In this document: in pieces, positions 9,335 to 19,902 of the stretch
Numbering within the stretch: the stretch's first letter is position 1
Layout: every line of letters begins with the position of its first letter
Assembly (NCBI RefSeq): GCF_900094925.1
Contig: NZ_FMAY01000001.1
Location: 1-64,000, forward strand
Direction: 5' to 3'
Length of the DNA: 64,000 nucleotides
From: Kosakonia oryzendophytica
Lineage (GTDB): Bacteria > Pseudomonadota > Gammaproteobacteria > Enterobacterales > Enterobacteriaceae
Notes under the pieces: model-generated
Seen by the model: the letters and a program-made list of their open reading frames with translations, nothing else
The model's database searches: none
What the model was told of the DNA's origin: nothing
Program-made: the position numbers and the translations under genes

Positions 9335-10322
9335 TCTTACCGGAACGGACAAAAGCGTCATCTTGCTGATGACCATTGGTGAAGACCGTGCGGCCGAGGT
9401 GTTCAAACACCTCTCCGCCCGGGAGGTTCAGCACCTGAGTACCGCGATGGCCAGCGTGCGTCAGATTTCCAACAAACAGCTGATGGATGTGTTGCAGGAG
9501 TTTGAAACGGAAGCGGAACAATTCGCGGCGCTGAACATCAACGCCAACGACTACCTGCGCACCGTACTGGTGAAAGCCCTTGGCGAAGAACGTGCATCCA
9601 GCCTGCTGGAAGACATTCTCGAAACCCGCGATACCACCAGCGGCATCGAAACGCTCAACTTTATGGAGCCGCAGAGCGCCGCAGACCTTATTCGCGACGA
9701 GCATCCGCAGATTATCGCCACCATTTTGGTGCACCTCAAACGTGCTCAGGCGGCGGATATCCTTGCACTGTTCGATGAGCGTATGCGTCACGACGTGATG
9801 CTGCGTATCGCCACTTTCGGCGGCGTACAGCCTGCTGCACTGGCGGAACTGACCGAAGTATTGAACAACCTGCTCGACGGCACCAACCTCAAACGCAGCA
9901 AAATGGGCGGCGTGAGAACAGCGGCGGAAATCATCAACCTGATGAAAACGCAGCAGGAAGAAGCCGTTATTACTGCTGTTCGCGAGTTCGACGGCGAACT
10001 GGCGCAGAAAATTATCGACGAGATGTTCCTGTTCGAAAACCTGGTGGACGTGGACGACCGCAGCATCCAGCGTCTTCTGCAGGAAGTGGACTCCGAATCC
10101 TTGTTGGTCGCCCTCAAAGGCGCCGAACCACCATTGCGCGACAAATTCCTGCGCAACATGTCGCAACGTGCGGCAGATATCCTGCGCGACGACCTTGCCA
10201 ACCGTGGCCCGGTTCGTCTGTCTCAGGTGGAGAACGAGCAGAAAGCCATCCTGCTTATTGTTCGTCGTCTGGCGGAAACCGGCGAGATGGTAATTGGCAG
10301 CGGCGAGGATACCTATGTCTAA
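9324..10322 (+). CDS. fliG: Flagellar motor switch protein FliG
   Basis: C-ring protein that contacts FliF and the MotA stator and generates torque and switching. The 332-residue product begins [19 protein letters not shown]. It contains the armadillo-repeat EHPQ motif ([11 protein letters not shown], near residue 126) that binds FliM, and the charged torque helix with [12 protein letters not shown] near residues 285-297, including the two adjacent Asp residues that contact the stator. It overlaps fliF upstream and fliH downstream. Confidence 0.97.
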   Translation: MSNNLTGTDKSVILLMTIGEDRAAEVFKHLSAREVQHLSTAMASVRQISNKQLMDVLQEFETEAEQFAALNINANDYLRTVLVKALGEERASSLLEDILETRDTTSGIETLNFMEPQSAADLIRDEHPQIIATILVHLKRAQAADILALFDERMRHDVMLRIATFGGVQPAALAELTEVLNNLLDGTNLKRSKMGGVRTAAEIINLMKTQQEEAVITAVREFDGELAQKIIDEMFLFENLVDVDDRSIQRLLQEVDSESLLVALKGAEPPLRDKFLRNMSQRAADILRDDLANRGPVRLSQVENEQKAILLIVRRLAETGEMVIGSGEDTYV

Positions 10323-11022
10323 CGAAATGCCGTGGAAGATCTGGAAGCCGGATGACCTGGCGCTTCCTCTCGCCGCCGAGTTCGCTCCCCTGCTGACGCA
10401 GGACGAGCCGATGATCGATGAGGAAGAAGACGCGTTATCTGCAGAACAGAAACAGCAGCAGCAACTGGCGCAAATCCAGATGCAAGCGCACGAGGCTGGC
10501 TATAACGCCGGTCTGGCGGAAGGCCGTAAGGCAGGTTATGACGTGGGCTATCAGGAAGGTCTGGCACAAGGACAGGAGCAGGGTCTGAATCAGGCCCGCC
10601 AGCAACAAGCCCCGTTGCATGCGCGTATGCAGCAACTGGTCAGCGAGTTTCAGTATACGCTGGATGCGCTGGACAGCGTTATCGCCTCCCGTCTGATGCA
10701 GATGGCGCTGGAAGCCGCGCGCCAGGTGCTCGGCCAGGTACCGATTGTGGATAACAGCGCACTGATTAAACAGATCCAACTGTTATTGCAGCAAGAACCG
10801 TTGTTTAGCGGCAAGCCGCAACTGCGTGTTCATCCGGATGATTTGCAGCGCGTCGAAGAGATGCTCGGCGCGACGCTCAGCCTGCACGGCTGGCGTCTGC
10901 GCGGCGATCCGACGCTGCATCCGGGCGGTTGCAAAGTCTCCGCCGATGAAGGCGATCTCGACGCCAGCGTGGCGACACGCTGGCAGGAACTGTGCCGTCT
11001 GGCGGCGCCAGGAGTTGTTTGA
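10315..11022 (+). CDS. fliH: Flagellar export ATPase regulator FliH
   Basis: Negative regulator and C-ring adaptor of the FliI ATPase. The 235-residue protein starts [16 protein letters not shown], where the N-terminal Trp residues dock to FlhA/FliN in the family. A glycine-repeat (GxxxG) helix follows at about residues 65-95 ([22 protein letters not shown]). A stalk-like C-terminal domain resembles the E/b subunits of rotary ATPases. The ATG at 10315 overlaps the end of fliG; an in-frame start further upstream lacks support. It couples to fliI through TGATG. Confidence 0.95.
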   Translation: MSNEMPWKIWKPDDLALPLAAEFAPLLTQDEPMIDEEEDALSAEQKQQQQLAQIQMQAHEAGYNAGLAEGRKAGYDVGYQEGLAQGQEQGLNQARQQQAPLHARMQQLVSEFQYTLDALDSVIASRLMQMALEAARQVLGQVPIVDNSALIKQIQLLLQQEPLFSGKPQLRVHPDDLQRVEEMLGATLSLHGWRLRGDPTLHPGGCKVSADEGDLDASVATRWQELCRLAAPGVV

Positions 11023-12392
11023 TGACCGCGCGTTTGACCCGCTGGCTGACCACGCTGGATAACTTTGAAGTGAAGATGGCGCAACTGCCGTCTGTACGCC
11101 GTTATGGTCGACTGACCCGTGCGACTGGCCTGGTGCTCGAAGCCACCGGGCTGCAATTGCCGCTGGGGGCGACCTGTATCATCGAGCGTCAGGACGGACA
11201 GGAGATGTGCGAAGTCGAAAGCGAAGTGGTTGGCTTCAATGGTCAACGCCTGTTCCTGATGCCACTCGAAGAAGTGGAAGGCATTTTGCCTGGCGCTCGC
11301 GTCTATGCGCGTAGTGTGATGGGCGACAATTTACACAGCGGCAAACAGCTGCCGCTCGGCCCGGCCCTACTCGGCCGCGTTCTGGATGGCGGTGGCAAAC
11401 CGCTGGACGGACTGCCATCGCCGGATACCGGCGAAACCGGGGCGCTGATCACGCAGCCGTTTAACCCGCTGCAACGTACCGCAATCGAGCATGTACTGGA
11501 TACCGGGGTACGCGCCATCAATGCGCTGTTAACCGTAGGACGTGGGCAGCGTATGGGCCTGTTCGCCGGTTCCGGCGTCGGTAAGAGCGTATTGTTAGGC
11601 ATGATGGCCCGTTATACCCAGGCAGATGTGATTGTTGTCGGGTTGATTGGCGAACGTGGCCGCGAAGTAAAAGATTTTATCGAGAACATCCTCGGCGCAG
11701 AAGGTCGCGCGCGTTCGGTGGTTATCGCCGCACCTGCGGATGTCTCTCCTTTGTTGCGTATGCAGGGCGCTGCGTATGCTACGCGCATAGCTGAAGATTT
11801 CCGCGATCGCGGTCAGCATGTGCTGCTGATTATGGATTCTCTGACGCGTTATGCCATGGCGCAGCGTGAAATCGCACTGGCTATCGGCGAACCGCCAGCT
11901 ACCAAAGGTTATCCACCGTCTGTCTTCGCCAAATTACCGGCGTTGGTGGAACGTGCAGGCAACGGTATTCACGGTGGGGGTTCCATCACCGCGTTCTATA
12001 CTGTTCTTACAGAAGGGGATGACCAACAGGATCCTATTGCTGACTCAGCGCGCGCGATCCTCGATGGACATATCGTTTTGTCACGCCGTCTGGCGGAAGC
12101 AGGACACTACCCGGCAATCGATATCGAAGCGTCTATCAGTCGTGCGATGACAGCATTGATTACTGAAAAACATTACGCAAGAGTTCGTAATTTCAAACAG
12201 TTGCTATCGAGTTTCCAGCGTAACCGCGATCTGGTTAGCGTTGGCGCTTATGCGCGAGGTAGCGACCCCATGCTGGATAAAGCCATCGCATTGTGGCCGC
12301 AACTTGAAGCTTTCTTGCAACAAGGTATTTTCGAGCGTGCCGGGTGGGAAGATTCGATGCAGGCACTAGAGCTAATCTTCCCGACAGCATAA
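11022..12392 (+). CDS. fliI: Flagellum-specific export ATPase FliI
   Basis: Hexameric ATPase related to F1-beta that powers and orders type III export of flagellar subunits. The 456-residue product has a beta-barrel N-terminal domain, a Walker A motif GSGVGKS near residue 181, a Walker B strand [12 protein letters not shown] near 267, and the T3SS ATPase signature [17 protein letters not shown] near 325. The start at 11022 shares its A with the fliH stop codon and matches the family N-terminus MTARLTRWL. Confidence 0.97.
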   Translation: MTARLTRWLTTLDNFEVKMAQLPSVRRYGRLTRATGLVLEATGLQLPLGATCIIERQDGQEMCEVESEVVGFNGQRLFLMPLEEVEGILPGARVYARSVMGDNLHSGKQLPLGPALLGRVLDGGGKPLDGLPSPDTGETGALITQPFNPLQRTAIEHVLDTGVRAINALLTVGRGQRMGLFAGSGVGKSVLLGMMARYTQADVIVVGLIGERGREVKDFIENILGAEGRARSVVIAAPADVSPLLRMQGAAYATRIAEDFRDRGQHVLLIMDSLTRYAMAQREIALAIGEPPATKGYPPSVFAKLPALVERAGNGIHGGGSITAFYTVLTEGDDQQDPIADSARAILDGHIVLSRRLAEAGHYPAIDIEASISRAMTALITEKHYARVRNFKQLLSSFQRNRDLVSVGAYARGSDPMLDKAIALWPQLEAFLQQGIFERAGWEDSMQALELIFPTA

Positions 12393-12411
12393 TGTAGTGG
12401 AGGCTGACTTC

Positions 12412-12855
12412 ATGACGCAAAATAGCGCATTGACGACGCTTAAAGATTTGGCAGAGAAAGAAGTTGAAGACGCGGCGCTGCGGCTTGGTGAGATGCGTCG
12501 GGGCTGCCAGCAAGCAGAAGAACAATTAAAAATGCTGATCGACTATCAGCATGAGTATCGTAGCAGTCTGAATAACGATATGAGCCAGGGCATTGATAAC
12601 CAGCGTTGGCAAAACTATCAGCAGTTTATTCAGACGCTGGAAAAAGCTATCGAGCAACACCGCCATCAATTGGCGCAGTGGACCCAGAAAGTCGATGTCG
12701 CGCTGGGTTGCTGGCGGGAGAAAAAGCAACGTCTGCAAGCCTGGCAAACATTGCAGGACAGGCAAAGTGCCGCAGCGTTACTGGCGGAAAACCGTCTCGA
12801 TCAGAAGAAAATGGATGAGTTTGCACAGCGAGCGTCCCTGAGGAAAACAGAATGA
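12412..12855 (+). CDS. fliJ: Flagellar export coiled-coil protein FliJ
   Basis: Central stalk-like coiled coil of the FliI hexamer, which recycles export chaperones. The 147-residue product is almost entirely charged, heptad-patterned helix ([21 protein letters not shown] and so on). The ATG at 12412 ([10 protein letters not shown]) gives the usual length; GGAGG precedes it. An in-frame ATG at 12397 would extend it by five residues with poorer spacing. The stop codon overlaps the fliK start (ATGA). Confidence 0.95.
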   Translation: MTQNSALTTLKDLAEKEVEDAALRLGEMRRGCQQAEEQLKMLIDYQHEYRSSLNNDMSQGIDNQRWQNYQQFIQTLEKAIEQHRHQLAQWTQKVDVALGCWREKKQRLQAWQTLQDRQSAAALLAENRLDQKKMDEFAQRASLRKTE

Positions 12856-14117
12856 TCACCTTGCAAAAACTGCTAGTTACAGAATCCGATGCCACCACTG
12901 GCACGCAAACAGGCAAGGCTGGCGGTGATGCCGCTCAGGACTTCCTCGCCCTGCTTACTGGTGCAATGTCCGGCGCTGGCGCGCAAGGGCAAGAGGGCGA
13001 TGCCCCCCTTACTCTCGCCGACCTGCAAGCGGCCGCGTTAAGAGGCAAGCTGGCGAAAGGTAAGCTGGCCGCCGCATCCGGTGAAGCGGCGCAAACCCCG
13101 GCACAAAAACTGGCCGATATGCTGGCGCGCCAAAGCGTGAAAATGGATGCCAAAACGGCCGCTGAAAGCAATGCCGATATGCAGAACCTGCTCTCCGGCT
13201 TGACCCCTTCCGCCCAAACGGATGTGCTGGCTGCGCTGACGAAAACGGCAAAAGCGGCCGATGAGAAAACCGACTTAAGCGACGAAGATCTCGCTAACCT
13301 CAGCGCGCTGATGGCCATGCTGCCACACCAGCAGACGCAGCAAATGACCGCGACACAGCCGGTTACCACGACCAGCACCGCCACCAGCGCAATCGATGTG
13401 GGGGCGGCGGCAAACCGCGCGCTGAACACCAACCCATTGACTACCGACACGGGCGCCGATCTGCCGCGTACCACCGCGAAAGGCACGCATGACGCTACTG
13501 CCAGCACGCTTCAGGTTACCGATGATTCACAGCAATCCACTACCTTTGCGGCCGCACTGGCATCACGCAAAGAAACGGATAATGCCGTGCAGCAAACCAC
13601 CAATACCACCGCAAGCATTGCGCCGCTCACCACGACCACCAGCGCAGCGCAGGCCAGCACCCCGGTAGCCGCACCGGTTATCAGTGCGCCGCTGGGTAGC
13701 CATGAGTGGCAGCAGAACCTGAGCCAGCACGTCACGCTGTTCACCCGCCAGGGCCAGCAGAGTGCGGAACTGCGCTTACACCCGGAAGAGTTGGGTCAGG
13801 TGCAAATTTCCATCAAGCTGGAAGACAACCAGGCGCAATTGCAAATGGTTTCAGCGCATAGCCACGTTCGCCAGGCGCTGGAAGCTGCGCTGCCGGTGCT
13901 GCGCACCTCGCTTGCAGAAAGTGGCATCCAGCTGGGTCAAAGCAATATCAGCAGCGAGAGCTTTGCAGGCCAGCAGCAACACTCTTCTCAGCAACAGCAG
14001 GCATCACGTTCAGGATCCGGCAACCTGTTTGGCAGCGATGATGATGAAGCGTTAGTCACTCCTGCAAGCCTGCAGTCCGCTGCTCGCGGTAACGGCGCTG
14101 TCGACATCTTTGCCTAA
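12852..14117 (+). CDS. fliK: Flagellar hook-length control protein FliK
   Basis: Secreted molecular ruler that measures the hook and switches export specificity through FlhB. The 421-residue protein starts [17 protein letters not shown] and has a long Ala/Thr/Gln-rich disordered ruler region up to about residue 280. The conserved C-terminal switch domain contains [28 protein letters not shown] sequence (core LHPEELGQV near residue 310) and then a Gln/Ser-rich tail. It is somewhat longer than the roughly 375-405 residues of E. coli and Salmonella, the extra length being in the low-complexity part. Last gene of fliFGHIJK. Confidence 0.95.
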   Translation: MITLQKLLVTESDATTGTQTGKAGGDAAQDFLALLTGAMSGAGAQGQEGDAPLTLADLQAAALRGKLAKGKLAAASGEAAQTPAQKLADMLARQSVKMDAKTAAESNADMQNLLSGLTPSAQTDVLAALTKTAKAADEKTDLSDEDLANLSALMAMLPHQQTQQMTATQPVTTTSTATSAIDVGAAANRALNTNPLTTDTGADLPRTTAKGTHDATASTLQVTDDSQQSTTFAAALASRKETDNAVQQTTNTTASIAPLTTTTSAAQASTPVAAPVISAPLGSHEWQQNLSQHVTLFTRQGQQSAELRLHPEELGQVQISIKLEDNQAQLQMVSAHSHVRQALEAALPVLRTSLAESGIQLGQSNISSESFAGQQQHSSQQQQASRSGSGNLFGSDDDEALVTPASLQSAARGNGAVDIFA

Positions 14118-14133
14118 ACGTCCGAGGTAGCAT

Positions 14134-14184
14134 GATTATCCCCGTCTTTTCCGCGCTTTGGCGGAAGCAAGACACGGGATAATC
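14134..14184. terminator. Large inverted repeat between fliK and fliL
   Basis: GATTATCCC (14134-14142) pairs with GGGATAATC (14176-14184), and the stem continues inwards with CGTCTT/AAGACACG and TTCCGC/GCGGAA around a short loop. It fills the gap between the two flagellar operons. No T-run follows, so it may act as a weak terminator, an mRNA end protector or a REP-like element. Confidence 0.6.
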
Positions 14185-14220
14185 AGCTCATAGGCAGTAT
14201 TAACAGGAAGCTCGTAACAG

Positions 14221-14691
14221 ATGACTGACTCCGCTATTAACAAAAAACGCAAGCGCAATATCTGGATCCCGCTGCTGGTGTTAATCACCCTCGCAGCATG
14301 CGCCATCGCTGGCTATAGTTATTGGCATATGCAGCAGAAACCTGCGGCCAGCGCCAAAGCGGAGCCACCTCCGCCGCCGCCGGCACCGGTCTTCTTCGCG
14401 CTGGACACCTTTACTGTGAATCTGGGTGATGCCGATCGTGTGCTGTATGTCGGTATTACGCTGCGTCTGAAGGATGACGCAACGCGTGCCCGACTGAGCG
14501 AATACCTGCCGGAAGTGCGCAGCCGTTTGCTGTTGCTGTTCTCACGTCAGGACGCCACACAGCTCGCCACCGATGAGGGTAAACAGAAACTCGCCACTGC
14601 GATTAAAGAAACACTCGCAACGCCGTTAGTGCAAGGACAACCGAAGCAGGAAGTCACTGACGTCCTTTATACAGCTTTCATTTTGCGGTAA
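14221..14691 (+). CDS. fliL: Flagellar basal-body protein FliL
   Basis: Membrane protein around the stator that supports motor function. The 156-residue product has a short basic cytoplasmic N-terminus (NKKRKRN), one membrane span near residues 16-35 ([20 protein letters not shown]), a proline-rich linker (PPPPPPAP) and a periplasmic FliL domain containing [21 protein letters not shown]. First gene of fliLMNOPQR; a FlhDC-dependent promoter is known for the family's operon, but I do not define it here. Confidence 0.95.
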   Translation: MTDSAINKKRKRNIWIPLLVLITLAACAIAGYSYWHMQQKPAASAKAEPPPPPPAPVFFALDTFTVNLGDADRVLYVGITLRLKDDATRARLSEYLPEVRSRLLLLFSRQDATQLATDEGKQKLATAIKETLATPLVQGQPKQEVTDVLYTAFILR

Positions 14692-14695
14692 TAAC

Positions 14696-15700
14696 ATGGG
14701 CGATAGTATTCTTTCTCAGGCCGAAATCGATGCGCTGCTCAACGGAGACAGCGATAAGAGTGATGATCCGCAACCGGGTATGGCGGGCGACAATGAAATT
14801 CGCCCCTATGACCCGAATACGCAGCGTCGCGTGGTACGTGAACGTCTGCAGGCACTGGAGATCATCAACGAACGTTTCGCGCGTCAGTTCCGTATGGGTC
14901 TGTTTAACTTGCTGCGTCGTAGCCCGGATATTACCGTCGGCGCGATCCGCATTCAGCCCTACCATGAATTTGCGCGTAACTTGCCGGTTCCGACCAACCT
15001 TAACCTGATCCACCTGAAACCGCTGCGCGGTACCGGCTTGTTTGTGTTCTCGCCAAGCCTGGTATTTATCGCCGTGGATAACCTGTTCGGTGGCGACGGG
15101 CGTTTTCCAACCAAAGTGGAAGGTCGTGAATTCACGCACACTGAACAGCGCGTGATCAACCGTATGCTGAAACTGGCGCTTGAGGCCTACAGTGACGCGT
15201 GGAAAGCGATTAACCCGCTGGACGTGGAATACGTGCGTTCTGAGATGCAGGTTAAGTTTACGAACATTACCACATCGCCAAACGACATCGTTGTTAACAC
15301 CCCGTTCCATGTGGAAATCGGTAACCTGACGGGTGAATTCAATATCTGTCTGCCGTTCAGCATGATTGAACCGCTGCGTGAAATGCTGGTTAACCCGCCG
15401 CTGGAAAACTCCCGCAGCGAAGACCAGAACTGGCGTGATAACCTGGTCCGCCAGGTGCAGCATTCAGAGCTGACTTTGATCGCTAATTTTGCGGATATTC
15501 CCCTGCGTCTGTCGCAGATACTTAAGCTCAAACCCGGTGATGTACTGCCGATTGATAAACCCGATCGCATTATCGCTCATGTGGACGGTGTACCGGTGCT
15601 TACCAGCCAGTACGGCACAGTCAACGGACAATATGCGTTACGCGTAGAGCATTTGATAAACCCGATTTTGAATTCGCTGAATGAGGAACAGCCCAAATGA
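14696..15700 (+). CDS. fliM: Flagellar motor switch protein FliM
   Basis: C-ring protein that binds CheY-P and reverses rotation. The 334-residue product begins with the CheY-P-binding peptide MGDSILSQAEIDALLNG. It continues with a CheC-like middle domain that binds FliG (RRSPDITVGAIRIQPYHEFARNLP region, conserved Gly-rich loop GTGLFVFSPSLVF near residue 110) and a C-terminal SpoA domain that pairs with FliN. Overlaps the fliN start by four bases. Confidence 0.97.
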   Translation: MGDSILSQAEIDALLNGDSDKSDDPQPGMAGDNEIRPYDPNTQRRVVRERLQALEIINERFARQFRMGLFNLLRRSPDITVGAIRIQPYHEFARNLPVPTNLNLIHLKPLRGTGLFVFSPSLVFIAVDNLFGGDGRFPTKVEGREFTHTEQRVINRMLKLALEAYSDAWKAINPLDVEYVRSEMQVKFTNITTSPNDIVVNTPFHVEIGNLTGEFNICLPFSMIEPLREMLVNPPLENSRSEDQNWRDNLVRQVQHSELTLIANFADIPLRLSQILKLKPGDVLPIDKPDRIIAHVDGVPVLTSQYGTVNGQYALRVEHLINPILNSLNEEQPK

Positions 15701-16116
15701 GTGATATGAACAATCCGTCCGATGAGAACAGCGGAGCACTGGACGATCTGTGGGCTGACGCGTTGAACGAACAAAAAACCACGACGACGGGCGGTAAGAG
15801 CGCAGCTGACGCTGTGTTCCAGCAGCTCGGTGGTGGTGATGTTGGCGGCAATCTCCAGGATATCGACCTGATTATGGATATCCCGGTCAAACTGACCGTT
15901 GAACTGGGCCGTACCCGGATGACGATTAAAGAGCTGCTGCGTCTGACGCAGGGTTCCGTGGTTGCGCTGGACGGACTGGCGGGTGAACCGCTGGATATTC
16001 TGATTAACGGTTATCTGATTGCGCAGGGTGAGGTGGTGGTCGTTGCCGATAAATATGGCGTGCGTATCACCGATATCATCACGCCTTCCGAGCGTATGCG
16101 CCGTCTGAGCCGTTGA
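15697..16116 (+). CDS. fliN: Flagellar motor switch protein FliN
   Basis: C-ring base protein and docking site for FliH. The 139-residue product has an acidic N-terminus (DDLWADALNEQK) and a SpoA domain from about residue 55 (IMDIPVKLTVELGRTRMTIKELL) ending in GVRITDIITPSERMRRL. The start ATG overlaps the fliM stop. Confidence 0.96.
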   Translation: MSDMNNPSDENSGALDDLWADALNEQKTTTTGGKSAADAVFQQLGGGDVGGNLQDIDLIMDIPVKLTVELGRTRMTIKELLRLTQGSVVALDGLAGEPLDILINGYLIAQGEVVVVADKYGVRITDIITPSERMRRLSR

Positions 16117-16123
16117 GGCACAT

Positions 16124-16498
16124 ATGAGAACACAGGCCACGGTTAGCCAACCTTCCGCCGTTCCCGGTTCGCCACTGCTGCAAGTCAGTGGCGCACTGTT
16201 CGGCATCATTGCCGTGATCCTGATTGCCGCGTGGCTGGCGAAACGGCTGGGTTTTGGTGGTCGAACCGCTGGTACCCGGGGGTTGAAAGTCAGCGCCAGT
16301 ACAACCGTCGGTCCGCGCGAACGCGTGGTGATTGTCGATGTTGAAGACGCACGCCTGGTACTGGGCGTCACCCCAACCCAAATCAATCTGTTGCACAAGC
16401 TTCCTCCCGCGCCTGCCGAAAGTGAAGTCGTGAACGAGAAAAATGCGGACTTTCAGTCTGTGATGAAGAATTTGCTTAAGCGTTCCGGGAGATCCTGA
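16124..16498 (+). CDS. fliO: Flagellar export protein FliO
   Basis: Small membrane protein that helps assemble FliP into the export gate. The 124-residue product has one span near residues 22-41 ([20 protein letters not shown]) and a cytoplasmic C-terminal domain. It lies between fliN and fliP, and its TGA overlaps the fliP ATG, matching the fixed family order. Confidence 0.94.
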   Translation: MRTQATVSQPSAVPGSPLLQVSGALFGIIAVILIAAWLAKRLGFGGRTAGTRGLKVSASTTVGPRERVVIVDVEDARLVLGVTPTQINLLHKLPPAPAESEVVNEKNADFQSVMKNLLKRSGRS

Positions 16499-17235
16499 TG
16501 CGCCGTTTGTTATCCTTTGCGCTGGCCGGGCTGTTTGTGTTTGCGCCAGCCGCATTTGCTCAAATCCCCGGTCTGGTCAGCCAACCGCTGGCAAACGGAG
16601 GCCAGAGCTGGTCGCTGCCGGTGCAGACGCTGGTATTCATTACCTCCCTCACCTTCCTGCCTGCCGTTTTGCTGATGATGACCAGCTTTACCCGCATCAT
16701 CATCGTCTTTGGCCTGCTGCGAAATGCGCTGGGGACGCCTTCAGCACCGCCCAACCAGGTGCTGCTCGGCCTGGCGTTGTTTTTGACTTTTTTCATTATG
16801 TCGCCGGTGATCGACAAGATTTACACCGACGCCTATCAGCCGTTCAGTGAAAACAAAATTTCTGTGGATGTGGCGCTGGAACGTGGCGCGCAACCTCTGC
16901 GTGAATTTATGCTGCGCCAGACGCGCCAGGCCGATCTGGCTCTGTTCGCCCGGCTTGCTAATACGCCGCCGATTGAAGGTCCGGAAGCCGTACCGATGCG
17001 CATCTTGCTGCCCGCCTATGTGACCAGCGAGCTGAAAACCGCCTTCCAGATCGGTTTTACCATTTTCATTCCGTTCCTGATTATCGACCTCGTGATCGCC
17101 AGTGTGCTAATGGCGCTGGGGATGATGATGGTGCCACCAGCAACCATTGCCCTACCGTTCAAACTGATGTTGTTTGTGCTGGTAGATGGCTGGCAACTGC
17201 TGGTCGGTTCGCTGGCGCAGAGTTTTTACAGTTAG
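16498..17235 (+). CDS. fliP: Flagellar export gate protein FliP
   Basis: Core of the FliPQR export gate. The 245-residue product has a cleavable signal peptide ([21 protein letters not shown]), which is characteristic of FliP, followed by conserved hydrophobic segments ([34 protein letters not shown], and [21 protein letters not shown] near residue 195). One-base overlap with fliO and nine bases before fliQ. Confidence 0.97.
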   Translation: MRRLLSFALAGLFVFAPAAFAQIPGLVSQPLANGGQSWSLPVQTLVFITSLTFLPAVLLMMTSFTRIIIVFGLLRNALGTPSAPPNQVLLGLALFLTFFIMSPVIDKIYTDAYQPFSENKISVDVALERGAQPLREFMLRQTRQADLALFARLANTPPIEGPEAVPMRILLPAYVTSELKTAFQIGFTIFIPFLIIDLVIASVLMALGMMMVPPATIALPFKLMLFVLVDGWQLLVGSLAQSFYS

Positions 17236-17244
17236 GAGTGAAGC

Positions 17245-17514
17245 ATGACACCTGAATCGGTCATGATGATGGGCACCGAGGCGATGAAAGTTGCACTCGC
17301 TCTTGCTGCCCCCCTGCTGCTGGTCGCCCTGGTTACCGGGCTTGTGATCAGTATTTTGCAGGCGGCGACGCAAATCAACGAAATGACGCTCTCCTTTATC
17401 CCGAAAATCATCGCTGTGTTTGTGGCGATTGTGGTTGCCGGGCCGTGGATGCTGAATTTGCTGCTCGATTATATGCGCGGTCTGTTCAATAACATTCCCT
17501 ATATCATCGGGTAA
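17245..17514 (+). CDS. fliQ: Flagellar export gate protein FliQ
   Basis: Small export-gate subunit of 89 residues with two membrane-seeking helices ([20 protein letters not shown] and [19 protein letters not shown]) forming the helical hairpin that wraps around the FliPR pore. The conserved [13 protein letters not shown] loop joins them. It is flanked by fliP and fliR. Confidence 0.96.
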   Translation: MTPESVMMMGTEAMKVALALAAPLLLVALVTGLVISILQAATQINEMTLSFIPKIIAVFVAIVVAGPWMLNLLLDYMRGLFNNIPYIIG

Positions 17515-17522
17515 TCCCGCTT

Positions 17523-18320
17523 ATGCTGAACATCACCAGCGATCAGTGGCTGCAATGGCTTAATATGTATTTCTGGCCGTTGATGCGTGTGCTGGCGCTG
17601 ATAATGAGCGCACCTATCCTCAGCGAATCGCGCATTCCTCGCCGCGTAAAGCTGGGTTTGGGGATAGTGATTACCGTCGTGATTGCTCCGACGCTCCCGG
17701 CCGTGCCGAATGTGCCTATCTTTTCTGTCGAAGGGCTGTGGGTGGCGATGCAGCAAATGCTGATAGGCATTGCGCTCGGTTTTACCATGCAATTCGCCTT
17801 TGCCGCTATCCGCACTGCGGGTGAACTTATCGGCCTGCAAATGGGCCTCTCTTTCGCCACCTTTGTCGATCCCACCAGCCACCTGAACATGCCAGTGCTG
17901 GCGCGTATTCTGGACATGCTGGCGCTGTTGCTGTTCCTGACCTTCAATGGCCATCTGTGGCTGATCTCAATGCTGGTCGATACCTTCCACACACTCCCGA
18001 TTGGCGGCGACCCGGTAAGTGGTAATGCGTTTCTGGCCTTGACGCGCTCGGCGGGACTCATTTTCGTCAATGGACTGATGCTGGCCTTACCCATCATTAC
18101 CTTACTGCTGACCATTAACCTCTCCCTTGGCCTGTTGAATCGCATGGCGCCACAGCTATCGGTGTTTGTCATCGGTTTTCCCATTACGCTTAGCGTTGGG
18201 ATTTTACTGATGGCAGCGATGATGCCGCTGGTCGCCCCCTTCTGCGAACGATTATTCAGCGAGATTTTCAATCTGTTAGCTGATATCGTGAGTGAACTGC
18301 CTCAAAATACAAAACCATGA
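17523..18320 (+). CDS. fliR: Flagellar export gate protein FliR
   Basis: Export-gate subunit completing the FliP5-Q4-R1 pore. The 265-residue hydrophobic product starts [18 protein letters not shown], close to the E. coli protein, and shows the conserved PFNAxxxxR-like first spans and the [14 protein letters not shown] segment near residue 102. Last gene of fliLMNOPQR; no clear terminator is visible before rcsA. Confidence 0.96.
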   Translation: MLNITSDQWLQWLNMYFWPLMRVLALIMSAPILSESRIPRRVKLGLGIVITVVIAPTLPAVPNVPIFSVEGLWVAMQQMLIGIALGFTMQFAFAAIRTAGELIGLQMGLSFATFVDPTSHLNMPVLARILDMLALLLFLTFNGHLWLISMLVDTFHTLPIGGDPVSGNAFLALTRSAGLIFVNGLMLALPIITLLLTINLSLGLLNRMAPQLSVFVIGFPITLSVGILLMAAMMPLVAPFCERLFSEIFNLLADIVSELPQNTKP

Positions 18321-18595
18321 CGTTAGCATTGCCTTTTTGAGGATAATCCTAAAGTTAAATTTGCAAAACATCTTCCAGGATATAACTGGCGCGGCTTATT
18401 TGTTTTTAACGGTCTCACAGAACGCAACATTTACTTTACTTTAAGATGATTCCTGGCAAATTATACGTAACTTTACGGGATAGTGGGTTCGCCTGAAGTT
18501 TCGTGTCGCACTTCAGTAATATCAGTTTTTCCTGTATGGCTTCTGAAGCTTCCGGCGGTGGTGAATTATCGTTACGCATTGAGTGAGGGTATGCC
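18321..18595 (+). promoter_or_regulatory. A+T-rich rcsA upstream region
   Basis: This 275-base gap between fliR and rcsA is A+T-rich, as expected for the H-NS-silenced rcsA promoter known in E. coli. It contains the RcsAB box at 18442-18455 and a -10-like TTATAC just downstream. No other gene is seen. Confidence 0.6.
18442..18455 (+). promoter_or_regulatory. RcsAB box for rcsA autoregulation
   Basis: TAAGATGATTCCTG differs from the RcsAB consensus TAAGAATATTCCTA at only three positions. It lies about 140 bases upstream of the rcsA start, where RcsA-RcsB autoactivation is established in E. coli. Confidence 0.75.
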
Positions 18596-19219
18596 ATGTC
18601 AACGATTATTATGGATTTATGCAGTTATACCCGGTTGGGATTAACAGGGTATCTGACAAGTCGGGGGGTTAAAAAACGAGATATCAACGATATAAAAACC
18701 GTTGATGAACTCGAATCAGCTTGCGCCACATTCCAGCCATCCGTGGTGTTTATTAATGAGGACTGCTTTATCCATGACCCAAGCAGCAGTCAACACATTA
18801 AGCAAGTCATTAATCAGCATCCCCGTACACTGTTTATCGTATTTATGGCAATTGCCAACATCCACTTTGATGAATATCTATTGGTACGTAAAAATTTATT
18901 GATTAGCTCTAAATCAATCAAGCCTGAGTCGCTGGATAATATTCTGGGGGACTATCTCAACAAAGAGAAAAAAAGCGTTGGCACCATTAATTTACCCACG
19001 CTTTCATTGAGCCGGACTGAGTCCAGCATGTTAAAAATGTGGATGTCAGGACAGGATACGATTCAAATTTCCGATCAAATGAATATTAAAGCCAAGACGG
19101 TGTCATCACATAAGGGGAATATAAAAAGAAAGATTAAAACGCATAATAAACAAGTGATTTATCATGTTGTGCGTCTGACAGACAATGTCACGTCGGGTAT
19201 ATTTGTTAATATGCGTTGA
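18596..19219 (+). CDS. rcsA: Capsule-synthesis transcription activator RcsA
   Basis: Unstable (Lon-degraded in E. coli) co-regulator that pairs with RcsB to activate colanic-acid capsule genes and repress flhDC. The 207-residue product begins [20 protein letters not shown]. Its C-terminal LuxR-type helix-turn-helix covers about residues 137-200 ([15 protein letters not shown], then [17 protein letters not shown]). Position directly after fliR is conserved. An upstream RcsAB box points to autoregulation, and DsrA encoded nearby relieves H-NS silencing of it in E. coli. Confidence 0.97.
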   Translation: MSTIIMDLCSYTRLGLTGYLTSRGVKKRDINDIKTVDELESACATFQPSVVFINEDCFIHDPSSSQHIKQVINQHPRTLFIVFMAIANIHFDEYLLVRKNLLISSKSIKPESLDNILGDYLNKEKKSVGTINLPTLSLSRTESSMLKMWMSGQDTIQISDQMNIKAKTVSSHKGNIKRKIKTHNKQVIYHVVRLTDNVTSGIFVNMR

Positions 19220-19264
19220 TACAATGGGTATGTATTCACCCTCCCTCGCAGGAGGGCGAAGAAA

Positions 19265-19453
19265 TTAATCTGCCTTTTCGACGAAAACCCCGTCTGGGTG
19301 ATCTTTTTCATTAAAGAACCAGATTCCGAGCGGGTAATCTTCCAGTGACACCAGGTACATTGTACCTTCATTGAACGCTTCAACAGCCAATACCACCCCC
19401 GGACGGCGTGGACCTCCGTCCGTTTTGACCGTAACCCGATCGTTAACCTTCAT
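19265..19453 (-). CDS. dsrB: Small conserved protein DsrB
   Basis: A 62-residue protein of unknown function, [19 protein letters not shown] onward, rich in beta strands and resembling small DUF2158-type folds such as YodC. GGAGGG lies just before the ATG. It is convergent with rcsA and divergent from yodD, as in E. coli, where it was noted because of its neighbours rcsA and dsrA rather than any known activity. Confidence 0.92.
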   Translation of the reverse strand: MKVNDRVTVKTDGGPRRPGVVLAVEAFNEGTMYLVSLEDYPLGIWFFNEKDHPDGVFVEKAD

Positions 19454-19581
19454 ATTTACCCTCCTGTTGCATTTACGCCAGTGTAGAACAAAAGCCTCGG
19501 GCTGGCAGCGCCCCCGACGTTTAGCTGGCGATTTTTTCTACCGTCTATACTTAGCCGTGGGACTGCGAAAGAGGTGACGGC

Positions 19582-19812
19582 ATGAAAACGGTGAAAGAGT
19601 ACAGCGAAACCGCCAAACGCGACGTCAACGTTGACGTAGACGCCCTGCTGGCGGCAATTAACGAAATTAGCGAAAGTGAAATCCATCGGATTAACGACGA
19701 GGATGGTCAGCGCGTGAGCGTGGATGGCAGGGAATACCATACCTGGCGGGAACTGGCGGAAGCGTTCGAACTGGATGTGCATGACTTCAGCATCACCGAG
19801 GTGAACCGCTAA
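19582..19812 (+). CDS. yodD: Small stress-associated protein YodD
   Basis: A 76-residue acidic protein (MKTVKEYSETAKRDVNVDV onward) matching E. coli YodD, which is reported as stress-induced but has no defined biochemistry. GAGGTGAC precedes the ATG. Its stop codon lies one base from the predicted 3' end of the oppositely oriented dsrA small RNA, so the two 3' ends abut. Confidence 0.9.
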   Translation: MKTVKEYSETAKRDVNVDVDALLAAINEISESEIHRINDEDGQRVSVDGREYHTWRELAEAFELDVHDFSITEVNR

Positions 19813-19813
19813 A

Positions 19814-19902
19814 GAAAACTCCCGGTTGCAGCAGCAACCGGGAGAAAACTTGCTTGCGCAAGAAGCACTTAAAAATTCGTACACCAGGGAATCTGATGTA
19901 AG
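19814..19902 (-). ncRNA. dsrA: DsrA small regulatory RNA
   Basis: Hfq-dependent small RNA that in E. coli opens the rpoS leader for translation and represses hns. On the minus strand the RNA reads ACATCAGATTCCCTGG, then a GTACGAATTTTTAAGTGCTTC segment, then CTTGCGCAAGCAAG, closely matching E. coli DsrA through the rpoS- and hns-pairing regions. A terminator stem follows (CTCCCGGTTGC / GCAACCGGGAG) with TTTTC. The terminator stem sequence differs from E. coli but its shape is kept. Location between yodD and yedP on the minus strand is identical to E. coli. The 5' end is placed by alignment from memory, good to a few bases. Confidence 0.92.

Noticed and set aside
19239..19256. CCCTCC/GGAGGG hairpin after rcsA as terminator
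   Set aside because: Six base pairs only, with no T-run on either strand; too weak to call.
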